In this document: positions 51,663 through 61,332 of the stretch, piece by piece
Numbering within the stretch: position 1 is the stretch's first letter
Layout of the letters: each line of letters starts with the position of its first letter
Translations under genes and position numbers: made by a program
Origin: an uncultured Saprospiraceae bacterium
GTDB lineage: Bacteria; Bacteroidota; Bacteroidia; Chitinophagales; Saprospiraceae
DNA length: 64,000 nt
Assembly (NCBI GenBank): GCA_943788055.1
Contig: CALSOU010000003.1
Location: forward strand, 124,001-188,000
Reading direction: 5' to 3'
Notes under the pieces: generated by a model
What the model was told of the DNA's origin: nothing
Databases searched by the model: none
The model's input: the letters and a program-made list of their open reading frames with translations, nothing else

Positions 51663-52478
51663 CTAGACGGACATATTATGTGTACGTAGAGCATCATTTA
51701 GACTTACTTTCTTATCCGTGGACTCTTTGCGTTTACCTATAATGAGCGCACAAGCAACTTGATAAGAACCTGCAGGAAACTTTTTTGTGTAGCTTCCTGG
51801 TATTACAACGGAACGTTCTGGAATCCTACCTTTATACTCGACAGGTTCTGCTCCACTTACGTCAATGATGTGAGTGGATTGCGTCAGTACAACGTTTGCT
51901 GCGATCACAGCCTCTTTTTCAACAACTACTCCCTCAACAATTATTGCACGTGAGCCAATGAAGCAATTATCTTCAATAATAGTTGGAGTTGCTTGTAAAG
52001 GTTCAAGAACGCCACCTATTCCAACTCCTCCTGAAAGGTGCACATTTTTTCCAATTTGAGCGCACGAACCGACAGTAGCCCAAGTGTCAACCATCGTTCC
52101 TTCGCCAACATATGCACCAATATTTACGTAGCTAGGCATCATGATTGTATTAGGTTCCAGAAATGAACCATGACGTGCAATTGCATGTGGTACTACTCTC
52201 ACACCTTGTGATGAGAAATCTGTCTTGAGAGGAATTTTATCATGAAATTCAAAGGGCCCAACTTCGATAGTTTCCATTTTACAGATTGGGAAATAAAGAA
52301 TAACTGCCTTCTTAATCCATTCATGAACTTGCCAGCTACCATCTATCGGTTCGGCAACTCGTAATTCACCTTTATCTAGCTTTTCGATAACGTCTTCGAT
52401 AGCCTTTTTCGTTTCAGCCTCTTTTAGTTTTGCTCTATTTTCCCAGGCTAGTTCGATCGTTTGTTGTAGTTCTTTCAT
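51663..52478 (-). CDS. dapD: Tetrahydrodipicolinate N-succinyltransferase
   Basis: Makes N-succinyl-2-amino-6-ketopimelate in the succinylase branch of lysine and diaminopimelate synthesis. 271 residues. An N-terminal helical domain with [21 protein letters not shown] is followed by a left-handed beta-helix: [60 protein letters not shown], then [13 protein letters not shown]. The C-terminus has [20 protein letters not shown]. It supplies diaminopimelate to the peptidoglycan that neighbouring OmpA proteins bind. It lies 28 bases after the PAP2-like gene. Confidence 0.96.
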   Translation of the reverse strand: MKELQQTIELAWENRAKLKEAETKKAIEDVIEKLDKGELRVAEPIDGSWQVHEWIKKAVILYFPICKMETIEVGPFEFHDKIPLKTDFSSQGVRVVPHAIARHGSFLEPNTIMMPSYVNIGAYVGEGTMVDTWATVGSCAQIGKNVHLSGGVGIGGVLEPLQATPTIIEDNCFIGSRAIIVEGVVVEKEAVIAANVVLTQSTHIIDVSGAEPVEYKGRIPERSVVIPGSYTKKFPAGSYQVACALIIGKRKESTDKKVSLNDALRTHNMSV

Positions 52479-52506
52479 TTTTTATTTTGTATATCTTGAC
52501 TCTTGT

Positions 52507-53226
52507 TTAAAATAGTAAAACTCGCATAGCAATAATTTGTGAGATTATACCGAGTAGATAACCCCCATAAAGGTCTTCACTTTTATGTGCACCTAGAATT
52601 AATCGTGCAGTTCCTACCATCCCTGCTATTGCAATTGCTAAAATTGAAAATAGAATACTCTTGATTTGTAAATTTATTGTTCCTAATAAACTTATGTATG
52701 AGTATTCATACGAAAAGTAATTAACAGCGATAAAAACAGCAGCCATAAAGCCACCAATACCAGCTGCATGCAAACTAATTTTCGTGAAAAGATTGATAAA
52801 GAAACAGCCAAATAGTGTGATAGTTGAACCCAGTAAGAAACTGCTGTACATCATAGGTATCGCACTGTTGTTGAGCATGTTGATATATAGCCACAAGTAG
52901 AATATACCTGTCAATGCAAGTGGTATTGTACGTTCACTTCTTTCTTTCAGTTGAATACTTTCAGAAAGACCTAGAAAGTACATCATCACCAGCGGAATTG
53001 CTGGGAAGATTATCGAGATAATTACAACATAAATTATAACAATTCCTAGATCCTTGTCAGTTTGAACTGCGAAAATATAGGGGTTGATGGTGTATAAAAA
53101 AACAAAGAAATAACTGATAAGAAAGATGGGGTGAAAAACGATTGACAGAAGATGTGAAAGGGCTGCAAGTGTTTTACGACCCCAACTTAGGTTCTTATTT
53201 CCACCTTCTTTCAATACTTCCATCAT
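52507..53226 (-). CDS. PAP2-like membrane protein with degenerate catalytic motifs
   Basis: 239 residues, about six or seven helices. An early RTIPLALTGIFYLWLYINML, then SLHAAGIGGFMAAVF at the position of the PAP2 PSGH motif, then GTARLILGAHKSEDLYGGYLLG at the position of SRxxxxxHxxxD. The topology matches PAP2 phosphatases, but PSGH lacks its Pro and the Ser of the last motif is Ala, so lipid phosphatase activity may be altered or lost. It overlaps the PD40-OmpA gene by ATGA and precedes dapD by 28 bases, in one transcription unit. Confidence 0.7.
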   Translation of the reverse strand: MMEVLKEGGNKNLSWGRKTLAALSHLLSIVFHPIFLISYFFVFLYTINPYIFAVQTDKDLGIVIIYVVIISIIFPAIPLVMMYFLGLSESIQLKERSERTIPLALTGIFYLWLYINMLNNSAIPMMYSSFLLGSTITLFGCFFINLFTKISLHAAGIGGFMAAVFIAVNYFSYEYSYISLLGTINLQIKSILFSILAIAIAGMVGTARLILGAHKSEDLYGGYLLGIISQIIAMRVLLF

Positions 53227-54884
53227 TCCTTGATTATCCTTATTCCCACTCTTCGATTTTTTTCTCTTTCCTGTTCTGTTGTATTTGCATTCAGCGCTAG
53301 AGTGTCACCGTATCCTTTGACTTTAATTCGTTTTTTGTCAATTCCTTTAGCCACTAAATAAGCACCAATGGCTTTTGCTCTCTTTAATGAAAGATCAATC
53401 AATGCCTGTTTATCTCCCACATTATCAGTATGACCTTCAATTTGGATACTTATATTCTTATGCTCATCAAGAACCTTAAATAACCGATCTATTTCAGGTA
53501 TCGATTTTGGTTGGACAATATCCGATCCTTTTTGGAAGTAAATCTCGTCTAGTGTGAATCTTCGCTGCTTTCCGAAAGGGAAAGGATACTCTTTTTTCTC
53601 TTTGATTTTTTTACCTGGATGTACGTATATTTCAATTTCTTTTTGAGTAATACTTTGTGAAACAAGACTCCAGGGATCTATTTCTACTTGCTCACTTGTA
53701 AACCCACGTTTATCTACCTGAAAAAGATAAGGTTGGTTTTTTCTTAGGGTCATGTCGAATTCTCCGGAATAAGTTCTGAAAAATCCCTCAAAATCGTCTT
53801 CATATTTGGTTTTCCATTGGATTTCTCCTCTAGTGATTTCAAATGTTTCTGCATTAATAATTTTAAGTTTGATTGTTAGGTCTTCTGGCAGAAATTTTGG
53901 ACGTTCTAGATCAACTCTGAAGATATCACTACTGCCATCTCGATTGGAGCTGAAATAAAGATACTTTTCATTTTGAGTTAGAAATGCCAGGAATTCATCA
54001 TGCTCTGTATTGATAGGATACTCAAGTATCTGAGGTTCTGACCATTTTTTATAACTGTAGTCTAGTCTATTGCAGAAATATAAATCATGCTTTCCTATGC
54101 CTCCCGGTCGATTACTGGAGAAATATAACACTTTTTTGTCAGGTGTGATAAAGGGTGAACTTTCGTTGAATTCAGAATTAATGCCTTCTATTCTTTCTGG
54201 TTTGGACCATAGATTTTTAGCGATCTTAAGAGAAACGTAAAGGTCATTGTGACCTTGGGAATCTTCTCGCTTCAAAGATATGAAAAGGTGCTGCCCATCT
54301 TGACTCATGCACAAGTTTACACTTGTTCCAGTGTCTTCATAATCGAAAATGGATAATGGTATAGGTTGTTGATATTCCTCTTCTTCGGTGATTAATATCT
54401 TAGAGAAACCCTCAAGGATATTACCGTCCACTGGAAATTGGTTAATTACAATGATTGCATTTTCCTCAGGATAGGTTGAACAAACTGAGTTTGGATAAAC
54501 ATTGTTGACTGGATAGTCTGGGTGCCTAAGATTTTCTGTCATTCCTTGACCACTCAAAGTTGCAACCCAGATGTCTTGATTATAGTCTGAAGTTGAAATG
54601 TCGTCAATTTGTTTACCTGCAATTTCACTAAATATATTAGCTAAAGTCGTGTCATTTTTACTTTCGAGATTGTCTCCAAATTTTTGGATAAAGTCTGGAG
54701 AAGCGACACGCGTAAAATACATGGTTTGCCCACTGACATCAAGTGCTGGACCTAATTCGTCAAATTCCTCTGTATTTATCTTTTCATCTAGTTTTTCAAT
54801 ATAGAATTGTGCGTTCACGCATGGTAAGAATGCCAGTATGTTTAGGGTCAACAAAATGAGGAAGTGCTTGCAGTGTTTAAGCAT
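53223..54884 (-). CDS. PD40-repeat OmpA-family peptidoglycan-binding protein
   Basis: 553 residues from ATG 54884, chosen because it opens a clean signal peptide (HFLILLTLNILAFLPCVNAQ); an ATG at 54908 adds eight residues. PD40 propeller repeats (~35-340) include LYFSSNRPGGIGKHDLYFCN and LYFSSNRDGSSDIFRVDLE. A carboxypeptidase-like beta segment precedes the OmpA C-domain (~450-553) with FTLDEIYFQKGSDIV, IEGHTDNVGD, LSLKRAKAIGAYL and IKVKGYGDT. The HTD and Arg that hold diaminopimelate are intact, unlike in the paralogue at 49215. Likely a periplasmic anchor, perhaps a lipid-free partner of a secretion or motility complex. Confidence 0.88.
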   Translation of the reverse strand: MLKHCKHFLILLTLNILAFLPCVNAQFYIEKLDEKINTEEFDELGPALDVSGQTMYFTRVASPDFIQKFGDNLESKNDTTLANIFSEIAGKQIDDISTSDYNQDIWVATLSGQGMTENLRHPDYPVNNVYPNSVCSTYPEENAIIVINQFPVDGNILEGFSKILITEEEEYQQPIPLSIFDYEDTGTSVNLCMSQDGQHLFISLKREDSQGHNDLYVSLKIAKNLWSKPERIEGINSEFNESSPFITPDKKVLYFSSNRPGGIGKHDLYFCNRLDYSYKKWSEPQILEYPINTEHDEFLAFLTQNEKYLYFSSNRDGSSDIFRVDLERPKFLPEDLTIKLKIINAETFEITRGEIQWKTKYEDDFEGFFRTYSGEFDMTLRKNQPYLFQVDKRGFTSEQVEIDPWSLVSQSITQKEIEIYVHPGKKIKEKKEYPFPFGKQRRFTLDEIYFQKGSDIVQPKSIPEIDRLFKVLDEHKNISIQIEGHTDNVGDKQALIDLSLKRAKAIGAYLVAKGIDKKRIKVKGYGDTLALNANTTEQEREKNRRVGIRIIKE

Positions 54885-55036
54885 AGAAGGTTTAATAGTT
54901 TCGATCAAAGTGGTGAAACATAAGACTCTGTCGTATGGCCAAATGTTGGATTAATCAGTCTAATATTTCTCGACATTGCATTTTAGATCAACATTTTCAC
55001 AAAATTACAATCTTACAACCGTTATCAAGTATAATC

Positions 55037-55759
55037 TTATGAAAGAATGCCTCTTAAAATATCTAAGGTACTTAATTCGCCGAAGGATGGAACATGTAGT
55101 CTATAGAAAATCACAAGTTGATCAATCAGAATAGATCGGTGCTTGTTGGGTATATTTAATTCATGGCACTCAGATTTGGCAAGGTGTACCGCTTGATAAA
55201 GGTACTCCGAAAGTTGAGGGTCAAGATAATATAAATGTAACGGGATTTCAGCTGTGAATACGCCTTCTTGCAGATCAAAATAGTCGTCCTTTCCTTTTTC
55301 CAAATCAAAAGCAAAGCCAACCATTGATGTAAGTTCGACCATAAACACAATAAGGATGTTTTTTACGGATTCAGTTGTAGAGTCGAGAAATCTGAACCAA
55401 GATTGGATAAATCGATACATTACAGGATTTGCTTCAACATCTTTTACTGTTTTACGTAAAATTTCAATCATGCATTGACCAATCATCCCTCGAACAACAT
55501 CAAAGGGTATCTTCCGATAGAAATGGTCTAGTTTAAACTCTGAAATACGATTAAGTTGGCCTGCACCTTTGGTGTCATAGACGATCAGATCAAGCTGAGA
55601 CATTGGCTGTAGTATGTTCGCTGATTTTTTTGATTTGGATGATCTGACACCATTGACTAGGTAGGATCGTAGACCTAGCTCTTCTGTATAAATATCAAGA
55701 ATCATTGAGCTTTCTCGATACTTCATATTCCTCAAAACAATACCTCTAGTTTTAATCAT
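55037..55759 (-). CDS. recO: DNA repair protein RecO
   Basis: RecFOR-pathway protein that helps load RecA on SSB-coated DNA. 240 residues. The N-terminal OB-fold has TRGIVLRNMKYRESSMILDI, YTEELGLRSYLVNGVRSSKS and LQPMSQLDLIVYD. A helical C-terminal domain contains MVGFAFDLEKGKDDYFDL and the final LSTLDILRGIL. The zinc Cys of some RecO proteins are absent, as usual in Bacteroidota. It follows the 102-residue gene by 9 bases and is probably in an operon with GH3. Confidence 0.9.
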   Translation of the reverse strand: MIKTRGIVLRNMKYRESSMILDIYTEELGLRSYLVNGVRSSKSKKSANILQPMSQLDLIVYDTKGAGQLNRISEFKLDHFYRKIPFDVVRGMIGQCMIEILRKTVKDVEANPVMYRFIQSWFRFLDSTTESVKNILIVFMVELTSMVGFAFDLEKGKDDYFDLQEGVFTAEIPLHLYYLDPQLSEYLYQAVHLAKSECHELNIPNKHRSILIDQLVIFYRLHVPSFGELSTLDILRGILS

Positions 55760-55768
55760 CTTTGAATA

Positions 55769-56077
55769 TTACCAAGCTAAATCTTCGTCAATATTCTGAT
55801 CAATCTTGTATTCATTTTTGGTTTTTAATCGCTGCCTTTGTCTTTTCCATATTAAACGAGCGATAGCTATATGTCCAGCATCTTCTTCAGCATTTAGTAG
55901 AGCGTCCTTGATTGATTTCTCTGATACGTCAAGTCGATATAGGTAACTCATGAGCAGTCCAATATTGTAGTCCAAATAGGCTTGAACTCTTTCCGCTAGA
56001 ATCTCAACCATCTTTTCATCATCGATTGAAGACTCAGGTATGAGAAGGTCTACATCTGGGTTTTCGAGTTCTATCAT
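55769..56077 (-). CDS. Hypothetical helical protein (102 aa) coupled to GH3
   Basis: Soluble, helical, highly charged: ENPDVDLLIPESSIDDEK, VEILAERVQAYLDYNIGLL, YRLDVSEKSIKDALLNAEED and KRQRQRLKTKNEYK. I know no domain. The ATGA overlap with the GH3 gene and the 9-base gap to recO make a tight GH3 - unknown - recO unit. Confidence 0.7.
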   Translation of the reverse strand: MIELENPDVDLLIPESSIDDEKMVEILAERVQAYLDYNIGLLMSYLYRLDVSEKSIKDALLNAEEDAGHIAIARLIWKRQRQRLKTKNEYKIDQNIDEDLAW

Positions 56078-57588
56078 GTCATTGTGAGTATTTGTTCAAG
56101 ATATTTTCGCTCATTGGAAAGTCTTGGGACTTTGTTTTGTCCTCCAACTTTACCTCTTTGTCGCATCCACTTTTGAAATGTACCGCTTGGCACAGCGTTT
56201 ACTTTTATTTGAAGGAGCGCCATGTCTTTATAACGCTTGGCTTCATAGTCAGAGTTCACACTTTGAAGATGAAGATCTAATCTTTTGGCAAAAACTTCTA
56301 GATCTGGAGGGTTTTGTACAAACTCGATGGCCCATTCATGACCACCCTTACCTTCGTCACCTTCTATAAAGACGGGAGCGACCATATAGTCAGCAACTGT
56401 TGCTCCACTCTCCTGACAAGCTAACATTAGCGCTTTATCAGTATTAGAGACCATAATTTCTTCTCCAAAAACGTTAATAAAATGTTTTGTTCTACCTGTA
56501 ATTCGGATTTTATATGGATCGGTAGAAGTAAATATAATGGTATCTCCAGGTTGATATCGCCATAAACCACTTGTAGTTGTTACGACGAGTGCATAGTTTA
56601 TGCCTGTTTTCACATCTGACAAAGAAATTGCCTTTGGATTGTCATCGTTGAAGTTACTCATTGGTATAAACTCATAATAATTGCCATTATCCAATAGCAA
56701 AAGCATATCATTTACTCCCAAGTCATCTTGAATAGCAAAGTATCCCTCCGATGCATTGTAAACTTCTACGTAGTTGAAATCATCCGTTGGAATAAATTTC
56801 TTGAACTGTTCACGATATGGCCCAAAAGCAACTCCACCATGCACATAGGTTTGAACATTTGGCCAAACCTCCAAAATATTTGATTTACCTGTATATTCCA
56901 AAATTTTTCGAAAAAGTACGATAGTCCATGTAGGTACTCCTCCGAACATTGTAATATTTTCTTTCGTACAGATTTTGACCATTCGCTCTATCTTTTCATC
57001 CCAATTAGGAAGAAGTGCGGTCTCAAAATCAGGAGTGTAAAATGGCCGGCCTATTGCTGGCATATTTTCAAGCATAATAGCTGAAATGTCTCCATACGTT
57101 GTCTCTGGATGAGCTGTAAATTTACTTAATGCACCACCCATCACTAGATTTTTTTCAGCAAATATTTGACTTTCAGGCTTATTGTGATACAATAGTGTGA
57201 CGACATCCCAGCTTCCCTTGAAATGTCCATTTTTGAGATTTGTCTGGGAAACGGGTATGAATTTACTTTTATCGGATGTAGTACCCGAAGATTTTGAGAA
57301 CCAATTGATTTTCCCAGGCCACAACACATCCGCCTCCCCGTGCATCATTCGATCAATATGAGGTTTAAGCTGATCGTAAGTTGCTAGAGGAATCATTTTT
57401 GCATAATCACTTTGATCTTGAACGCGATCTATTCCATGACTTCTTCCATAGCTAGTTTCTAGTCCTTGATCAATGAGTACACGAAACAAGCGCTCTTGTA
57501 CTTTAATTGGATGAAGCATGAAGTATTCAATCTGCTTATACCTTCTTTCGAGGTAGAGGCTTATGAATTTATTAAATACTCTACGCAT
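56074..57588 (-). CDS. GH3 auxin-responsive-promoter family acyl-adenylating enzyme homologue
   Basis: 504 residues. The adenylate-forming fold has INWFSKSSGTTSDKSKFIPV (the P-loop-like ATP motif), MFGGVPTWTIVLFRK, YVHGGVAFGPYREQF, EVYNASEGYFAIQDD, GLWRYQPGDTIIFT and the C-terminal NAVPSGTFQKWMRQRGKVGG with NKVPRLSNERKYL. Plant GH3 enzymes conjugate auxin or jasmonate to amino acids; bacterial members have no settled substrate. It heads an operon with a small gene and recO. Confidence 0.9.
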   Translation of the reverse strand: MRRVFNKFISLYLERRYKQIEYFMLHPIKVQERLFRVLIDQGLETSYGRSHGIDRVQDQSDYAKMIPLATYDQLKPHIDRMMHGEADVLWPGKINWFSKSSGTTSDKSKFIPVSQTNLKNGHFKGSWDVVTLLYHNKPESQIFAEKNLVMGGALSKFTAHPETTYGDISAIMLENMPAIGRPFYTPDFETALLPNWDEKIERMVKICTKENITMFGGVPTWTIVLFRKILEYTGKSNILEVWPNVQTYVHGGVAFGPYREQFKKFIPTDDFNYVEVYNASEGYFAIQDDLGVNDMLLLLDNGNYYEFIPMSNFNDDNPKAISLSDVKTGINYALVVTTTSGLWRYQPGDTIIFTSTDPYKIRITGRTKHFINVFGEEIMVSNTDKALMLACQESGATVADYMVAPVFIEGDEGKGGHEWAIEFVQNPPDLEVFAKRLDLHLQSVNSDYEAKRYKDMALLQIKVNAVPSGTFQKWMRQRGKVGGQNKVPRLSNERKYLEQILTMT

Positions 57589-57926
57589 GTTACCGTATTT
57601 TCAAGTTTAAAGGTCAAAAAAATTTTTGCTTGATTTTGCTTTCAGGGGAATACTCGAATTAAGTTATCAAAAATAGCAATCCATACTTAAACTGTATTCA
57701 TCCTAGTATGGCAAATGTTTTATGACCATCGATTAGTGAAGAAATTTTTGAAGCAGAAATTAAATAATCGATTCTAATGATTGTCAAACGATTTTGATCT
57801 TGATTGCATCATTAAAATTACTTTGAAGAATCACTATGTCTTCTACTTGAATGAGATAGAAAGGTTTTATCTCATGCTACTTGCAACTTTTTGCTACTTT
57901 TGCAGCCAAATTTTAACTGTAAGAAC
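57589..57926. other. Divergent promoter region between GH3 and uppS
   Basis: 338 AT-rich bases. The only element I can support is the uppS minus-7 box at 57895-57902. No terminator or small gene seen. Confidence 0.4.
57895..57902 (+). promoter_or_regulatory. Minus-7 promoter element (TACTTTTG) for uppS-bamA
   Basis: Exact TAnnTTTG match, identical to the octamer before tRNA-Gln, ending 24 bases before the uppS ATG. It overlaps a TTG-started extension of the frame and so decides the start at 57927. Confidence 0.6.
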
Positions 57927-58664
57927 ATGGATCTGAAAACACAGATCAATCTTGATGTTATTCCTCCACACATTGCTATTATTATGGATGGCAATGGTCG
58001 GTGGGCAAAAAAGTACGGTAAACCCCGTGTTTTCGGTCACCGTAATGGGGTTAAGGCGGTGAGAGAAATAACTGAAGTAGCTGCTAATTTGGGAGTTTCT
58101 TACCTTACACTATATGCATTTTCTACAGAGAATTGGAATCGTCCAAGATTAGAAGTAAATGCATTAATGAGTCTTTTAGTTGAGACTTTGAAAGTTGAAA
58201 TCAATACTCTAAACAAAAATAACATAAAATTAACTGCTATAGGAGATCTGTCTCAATTGCCTAGTAGAACATATGATACCCTCCTAGAGGGCGTAGAGAA
58301 GACTAAGAACAATGATAGAATGACTCTTAATCTTGCTCTTAACTACAGCGGAAGATGGGAGATTATCCAAGCCACGAAGGCAATAGCTGAGAAGGTTAAA
58401 GCAGGAGTCCTGAGTCCTAGTGAAGTGTCTGATCAAGTATTTTCAGAGCATTTAGCAACAGCAGGAATCCCAGATCCAGAGCTACTCATACGTACATCTG
58501 GAGAATATAGAATTAGTAATTATTTACTTTGGCAGATTGCTTACAGCGAGCTGTATTTTGTTGATATTTATTGGCCCGACTTCCGGGAGGAGGACTTTTA
58601 CAAGGCTATTATAGATTTTCAGCAACGGGAACGACGTTTTGGAAAGACTAGTGACCAATTATGA
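57927..58664 (+). CDS. uppS: Isoprenyl transferase (undecaprenyl diphosphate synthase)
   Basis: cis-Prenyltransferase making the lipid carrier for peptidoglycan and O-antigen. 245 residues. The catalytic Asp is in AIIMDGNGRWAKK (near 21), then FGHRNGVKAVRE, LTLYAFSTENWNRP, LLIRTSGEYRISNYLLWQ and YSELYFVDIYWPDF. All substrate-binding Arg are present. The common RTSGEQR appears as RTSGEYR. bamA follows 67 bases downstream, a pairing widespread in the phylum. Confidence 0.95.
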   Translation: MDLKTQINLDVIPPHIAIIMDGNGRWAKKYGKPRVFGHRNGVKAVREITEVAANLGVSYLTLYAFSTENWNRPRLEVNALMSLLVETLKVEINTLNKNNIKLTAIGDLSQLPSRTYDTLLEGVEKTKNNDRMTLNLALNYSGRWEIIQATKAIAEKVKAGVLSPSEVSDQVFSEHLATAGIPDPELLIRTSGEYRISNYLLWQIAYSELYFVDIYWPDFREEDFYKAIIDFQQRERRFGKTSDQL

Positions 58665-58731
58665 ATTGACAAGCAACACAGTTCGAAATTTTGTCGTTAA
58701 GTCAAATGTGAATAAAGAATAGAAGAAACGA

Positions 58732-61332
58732 ATGAATAGAATTTTTAATATACTGCTTTGTTTTTGCATCATCCTAGGTGTTTCTTATCAAGGGGCTTTC
58801 GCCCAAATGGATAGCCTTGAAATAGTCGATTACGAAACTGTAAAAGATTATGAAATAGGTGGTATTAAGGTTACAGGTTTAAAGTACCGTGACTCCAAAG
58901 CTATAATCGCAGTTTCTGGCTTGAGAGTCGGAAAGAAGATCAAGATTCCAGGACAAGAGATTCCTTCGGCTATTCGGCAGTTATTGAGACTTCAGCTTTT
59001 TTCTGATATAGAGATTATTCTGGATAGAACAATCGGCGAAGTAGCTTTCTTGGAGATCAGGTTGGTCGAAAGACCTACATTAACCAAGTTTAGTTATCAA
59101 GGGGTAAAGAAGTCTAAGCATGATGATTTAAATGAAATATTAGAAAATGTTGTGGTGAAAGGTGGTATTGTCACCGAAGATATGAAGCAATTGGCTCGGA
59201 CAAAGTTACTTGATTTTTATTACGAGAAAGGATTTCAAGATACTGAAGTCCGTGTAGTCGAAATGCCTGATACATCGAAGTCAAATGCGGTTCAACTAAG
59301 ATTTGAAGTTGATCGTAAGAAAAGAGTTAAGATTAAGGAGATCGATTTTGTAGGAAATGACAATGCCAAAGATTGGCGATTGCGCAGAAAACTAGCTGAC
59401 ACCAAAACTCAATTGAATATTCTTAAAAAGTCAAAGTTCATTCAAGAAGATTTTGATACAGATAAGAATGCTATCATAAATTACTACAATAATATTGGTT
59501 TTAGAGATGCAAAAATTGAGGGCGATTCTGTTTGGCGAGATGAGAAAGGCAAAATACATATAAAGGTATTTGTTGATGAAGGGAATAAGTTTTTCTTCAG
59601 AGACATCAGCTGGAAAGGAAATTCTATATATGATCAAGAATATTTAGAACGAGTCCTTGGTATTGAAAAAGGTGATGTTTACAACAAAGATCTGCTTGAA
59701 AAGCGTTTGACATTCAGCTTAGACGGTCGAGACGTATCTTCTCTTTATATGGATGACGGATATCTGATGTTTCGTGTCGATCCTGTTGAGAAGGCGATCG
59801 AAGGAGATAGCATTGATATTGAAATTAGAATTACCGAAGGACCTCAAGTATCAATTGATCGAGTCATCATTAAGGGTAATGATCGTACTAATGAGAATGT
59901 CATCCGTCGTGAAATAAGAACAAGACCAGGGAAGAAATTCTCAAGATCTGACATTATTAGATCACAAAGACAAATCATTAATTTAGGATACTTTAATCCT
60001 GAGTCACTAGATATTCAAACACCAGTTAATCCAACTCGTGGAACAGTAGATATTGAGTACACAGTTGAGGAAAAACCTTCTGATCAATTAGAGCTTTCTG
60101 CTGGTTATGGTGGATTTAATGGACTGATTGGTACACTAGGTGTAACGTTTAATAATTTCTCTCTTCAGAATATAAACAAAAGAGAGACTTGGAATCCTTT
60201 TCCTCAAGGGGATGGACAAAAATTAAGTCTCCGTGCACAGTCAAACTCTAGGTTTTGGAGATCATTTAATGCATCTTTCACTGAGCCATGGCTAGGAGGA
60301 AAAAGACCAACTTCGTTAACAGCTGGATTAGTAAACTCAGCTTTTGATTATTCTTCAATAGGTAATGGCTCACTTGATATCACAAGAGGATTTGTTGGAT
60401 TAGGTACTCAGTTAAAGTGGCCAGATGATTTCTTTTCATTTTATGGAACGCTAAACTTAGAGCGAATCACTATGGAAGATTTTGCGAATCGTGGATTCTC
60501 TATTAGCACGGGACAGTTTTATAATATTAGTACTAAACTAGCGATCACAAGAAGTTCTGTGAATGAACCTATATTTCCAAGATCTGGAAGTAAGATGAGT
60601 TTAGCAGTTCAGTTAACGCCATACTACTTCTCTAGAGATCTTGATGCCTTTGAGTTGTCAGCTGCTGACCGCCAGAGCGCAATTGAAAACGAAAACAAAG
60701 TTCGGGGAGCTGGAGATCCTATGAGCGAAGGCGAAGAAAACTTCTTTATCTCTAATATCGAACAAGGAAATAAGTTCAAATTTCTCGAATATCACAAATG
60801 GCGTTTTGATTCGGAATGGTACTTCAATTTGGTTGATAAGTTAGTCTTAATGACTCAAGCTAAAGTAGGTTTCATGGGTTACTACCGAGATGAAATTGGA
60901 CTTGTGCCTTTTGAAAGAACAGAGATGGGCGGTAGTGGATTGAATAATCAGAATCAAGGTATCAACGGAAAAGATATTGTGTCATTAAGAGGATATGAAG
61001 TAGAAGAATTGGAAGTAAATCAGAGAAATATAGATGGTGCTTCGATTTGGAATAAATTCACCCTTGAATTGCGTTATCCTATTTCTACAAATCCAAATTC
61101 GACGATTTACCTCCACACATTTGCACAAGCAGCTAATGCTTGGGATCGCTTTAGTGATTACAATCCTTTTGATCTCCAACGAAGTGCTGGAGTTGGTTTG
61201 AGAGTATTCCTTCCAATGTTCGGTTTGATGGGATTTGATTATGGTATTGGTTTCGATAAAGATTTGGAGACTGGCGCATCATTCACAGATTATGGACAGT
61301 TCAATATTATTTTAGGATTTGAACCTGAATAA
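58732..61332 (+). CDS. bamA: Outer-membrane protein assembly factor BamA
   Basis: 866 residues. A signal peptide (to ~25, GAFAQ) precedes POTRA domains (~35-420) seen as repeated IKVTGLKYRDSKAI, VKIKEIDFVGN, FFFRDISWKGNSIYDQEYLE and VSIDRVIIKGNDRTNENVI. A 16-strand Omp85 barrel has QLELSAGYGGFNGLIGTLGV, RSSVNEPIFPRSGSKMSLAV and the final FNIILGFEPE. LRGYEVEEL carries the VRGF-like barrel motif as LRGY. It folds and inserts outer-membrane barrels, including those of T9SS and DUF6089. The usual ompH/skp gene does not follow here. Confidence 0.95.
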   Translation: MNRIFNILLCFCIILGVSYQGAFAQMDSLEIVDYETVKDYEIGGIKVTGLKYRDSKAIIAVSGLRVGKKIKIPGQEIPSAIRQLLRLQLFSDIEIILDRTIGEVAFLEIRLVERPTLTKFSYQGVKKSKHDDLNEILENVVVKGGIVTEDMKQLARTKLLDFYYEKGFQDTEVRVVEMPDTSKSNAVQLRFEVDRKKRVKIKEIDFVGNDNAKDWRLRRKLADTKTQLNILKKSKFIQEDFDTDKNAIINYYNNIGFRDAKIEGDSVWRDEKGKIHIKVFVDEGNKFFFRDISWKGNSIYDQEYLERVLGIEKGDVYNKDLLEKRLTFSLDGRDVSSLYMDDGYLMFRVDPVEKAIEGDSIDIEIRITEGPQVSIDRVIIKGNDRTNENVIRREIRTRPGKKFSRSDIIRSQRQIINLGYFNPESLDIQTPVNPTRGTVDIEYTVEEKPSDQLELSAGYGGFNGLIGTLGVTFNNFSLQNINKRETWNPFPQGDGQKLSLRAQSNSRFWRSFNASFTEPWLGGKRPTSLTAGLVNSAFDYSSIGNGSLDITRGFVGLGTQLKWPDDFFSFYGTLNLERITMEDFANRGFSISTGQFYNISTKLAITRSSVNEPIFPRSGSKMSLAVQLTPYYFSRDLDAFELSAADRQSAIENENKVRGAGDPMSEGEENFFISNIEQGNKFKFLEYHKWRFDSEWYFNLVDKLVLMTQAKVGFMGYYRDEIGLVPFERTEMGGSGLNNQNQGINGKDIVSLRGYEVEELEVNQRNIDGASIWNKFTLELRYPISTNPNSTIYLHTFAQAANAWDRFSDYNPFDLQRSAGVGLRVFLPMFGLMGFDYGIGFDKDLETGASFTDYGQFNIILGFEPE

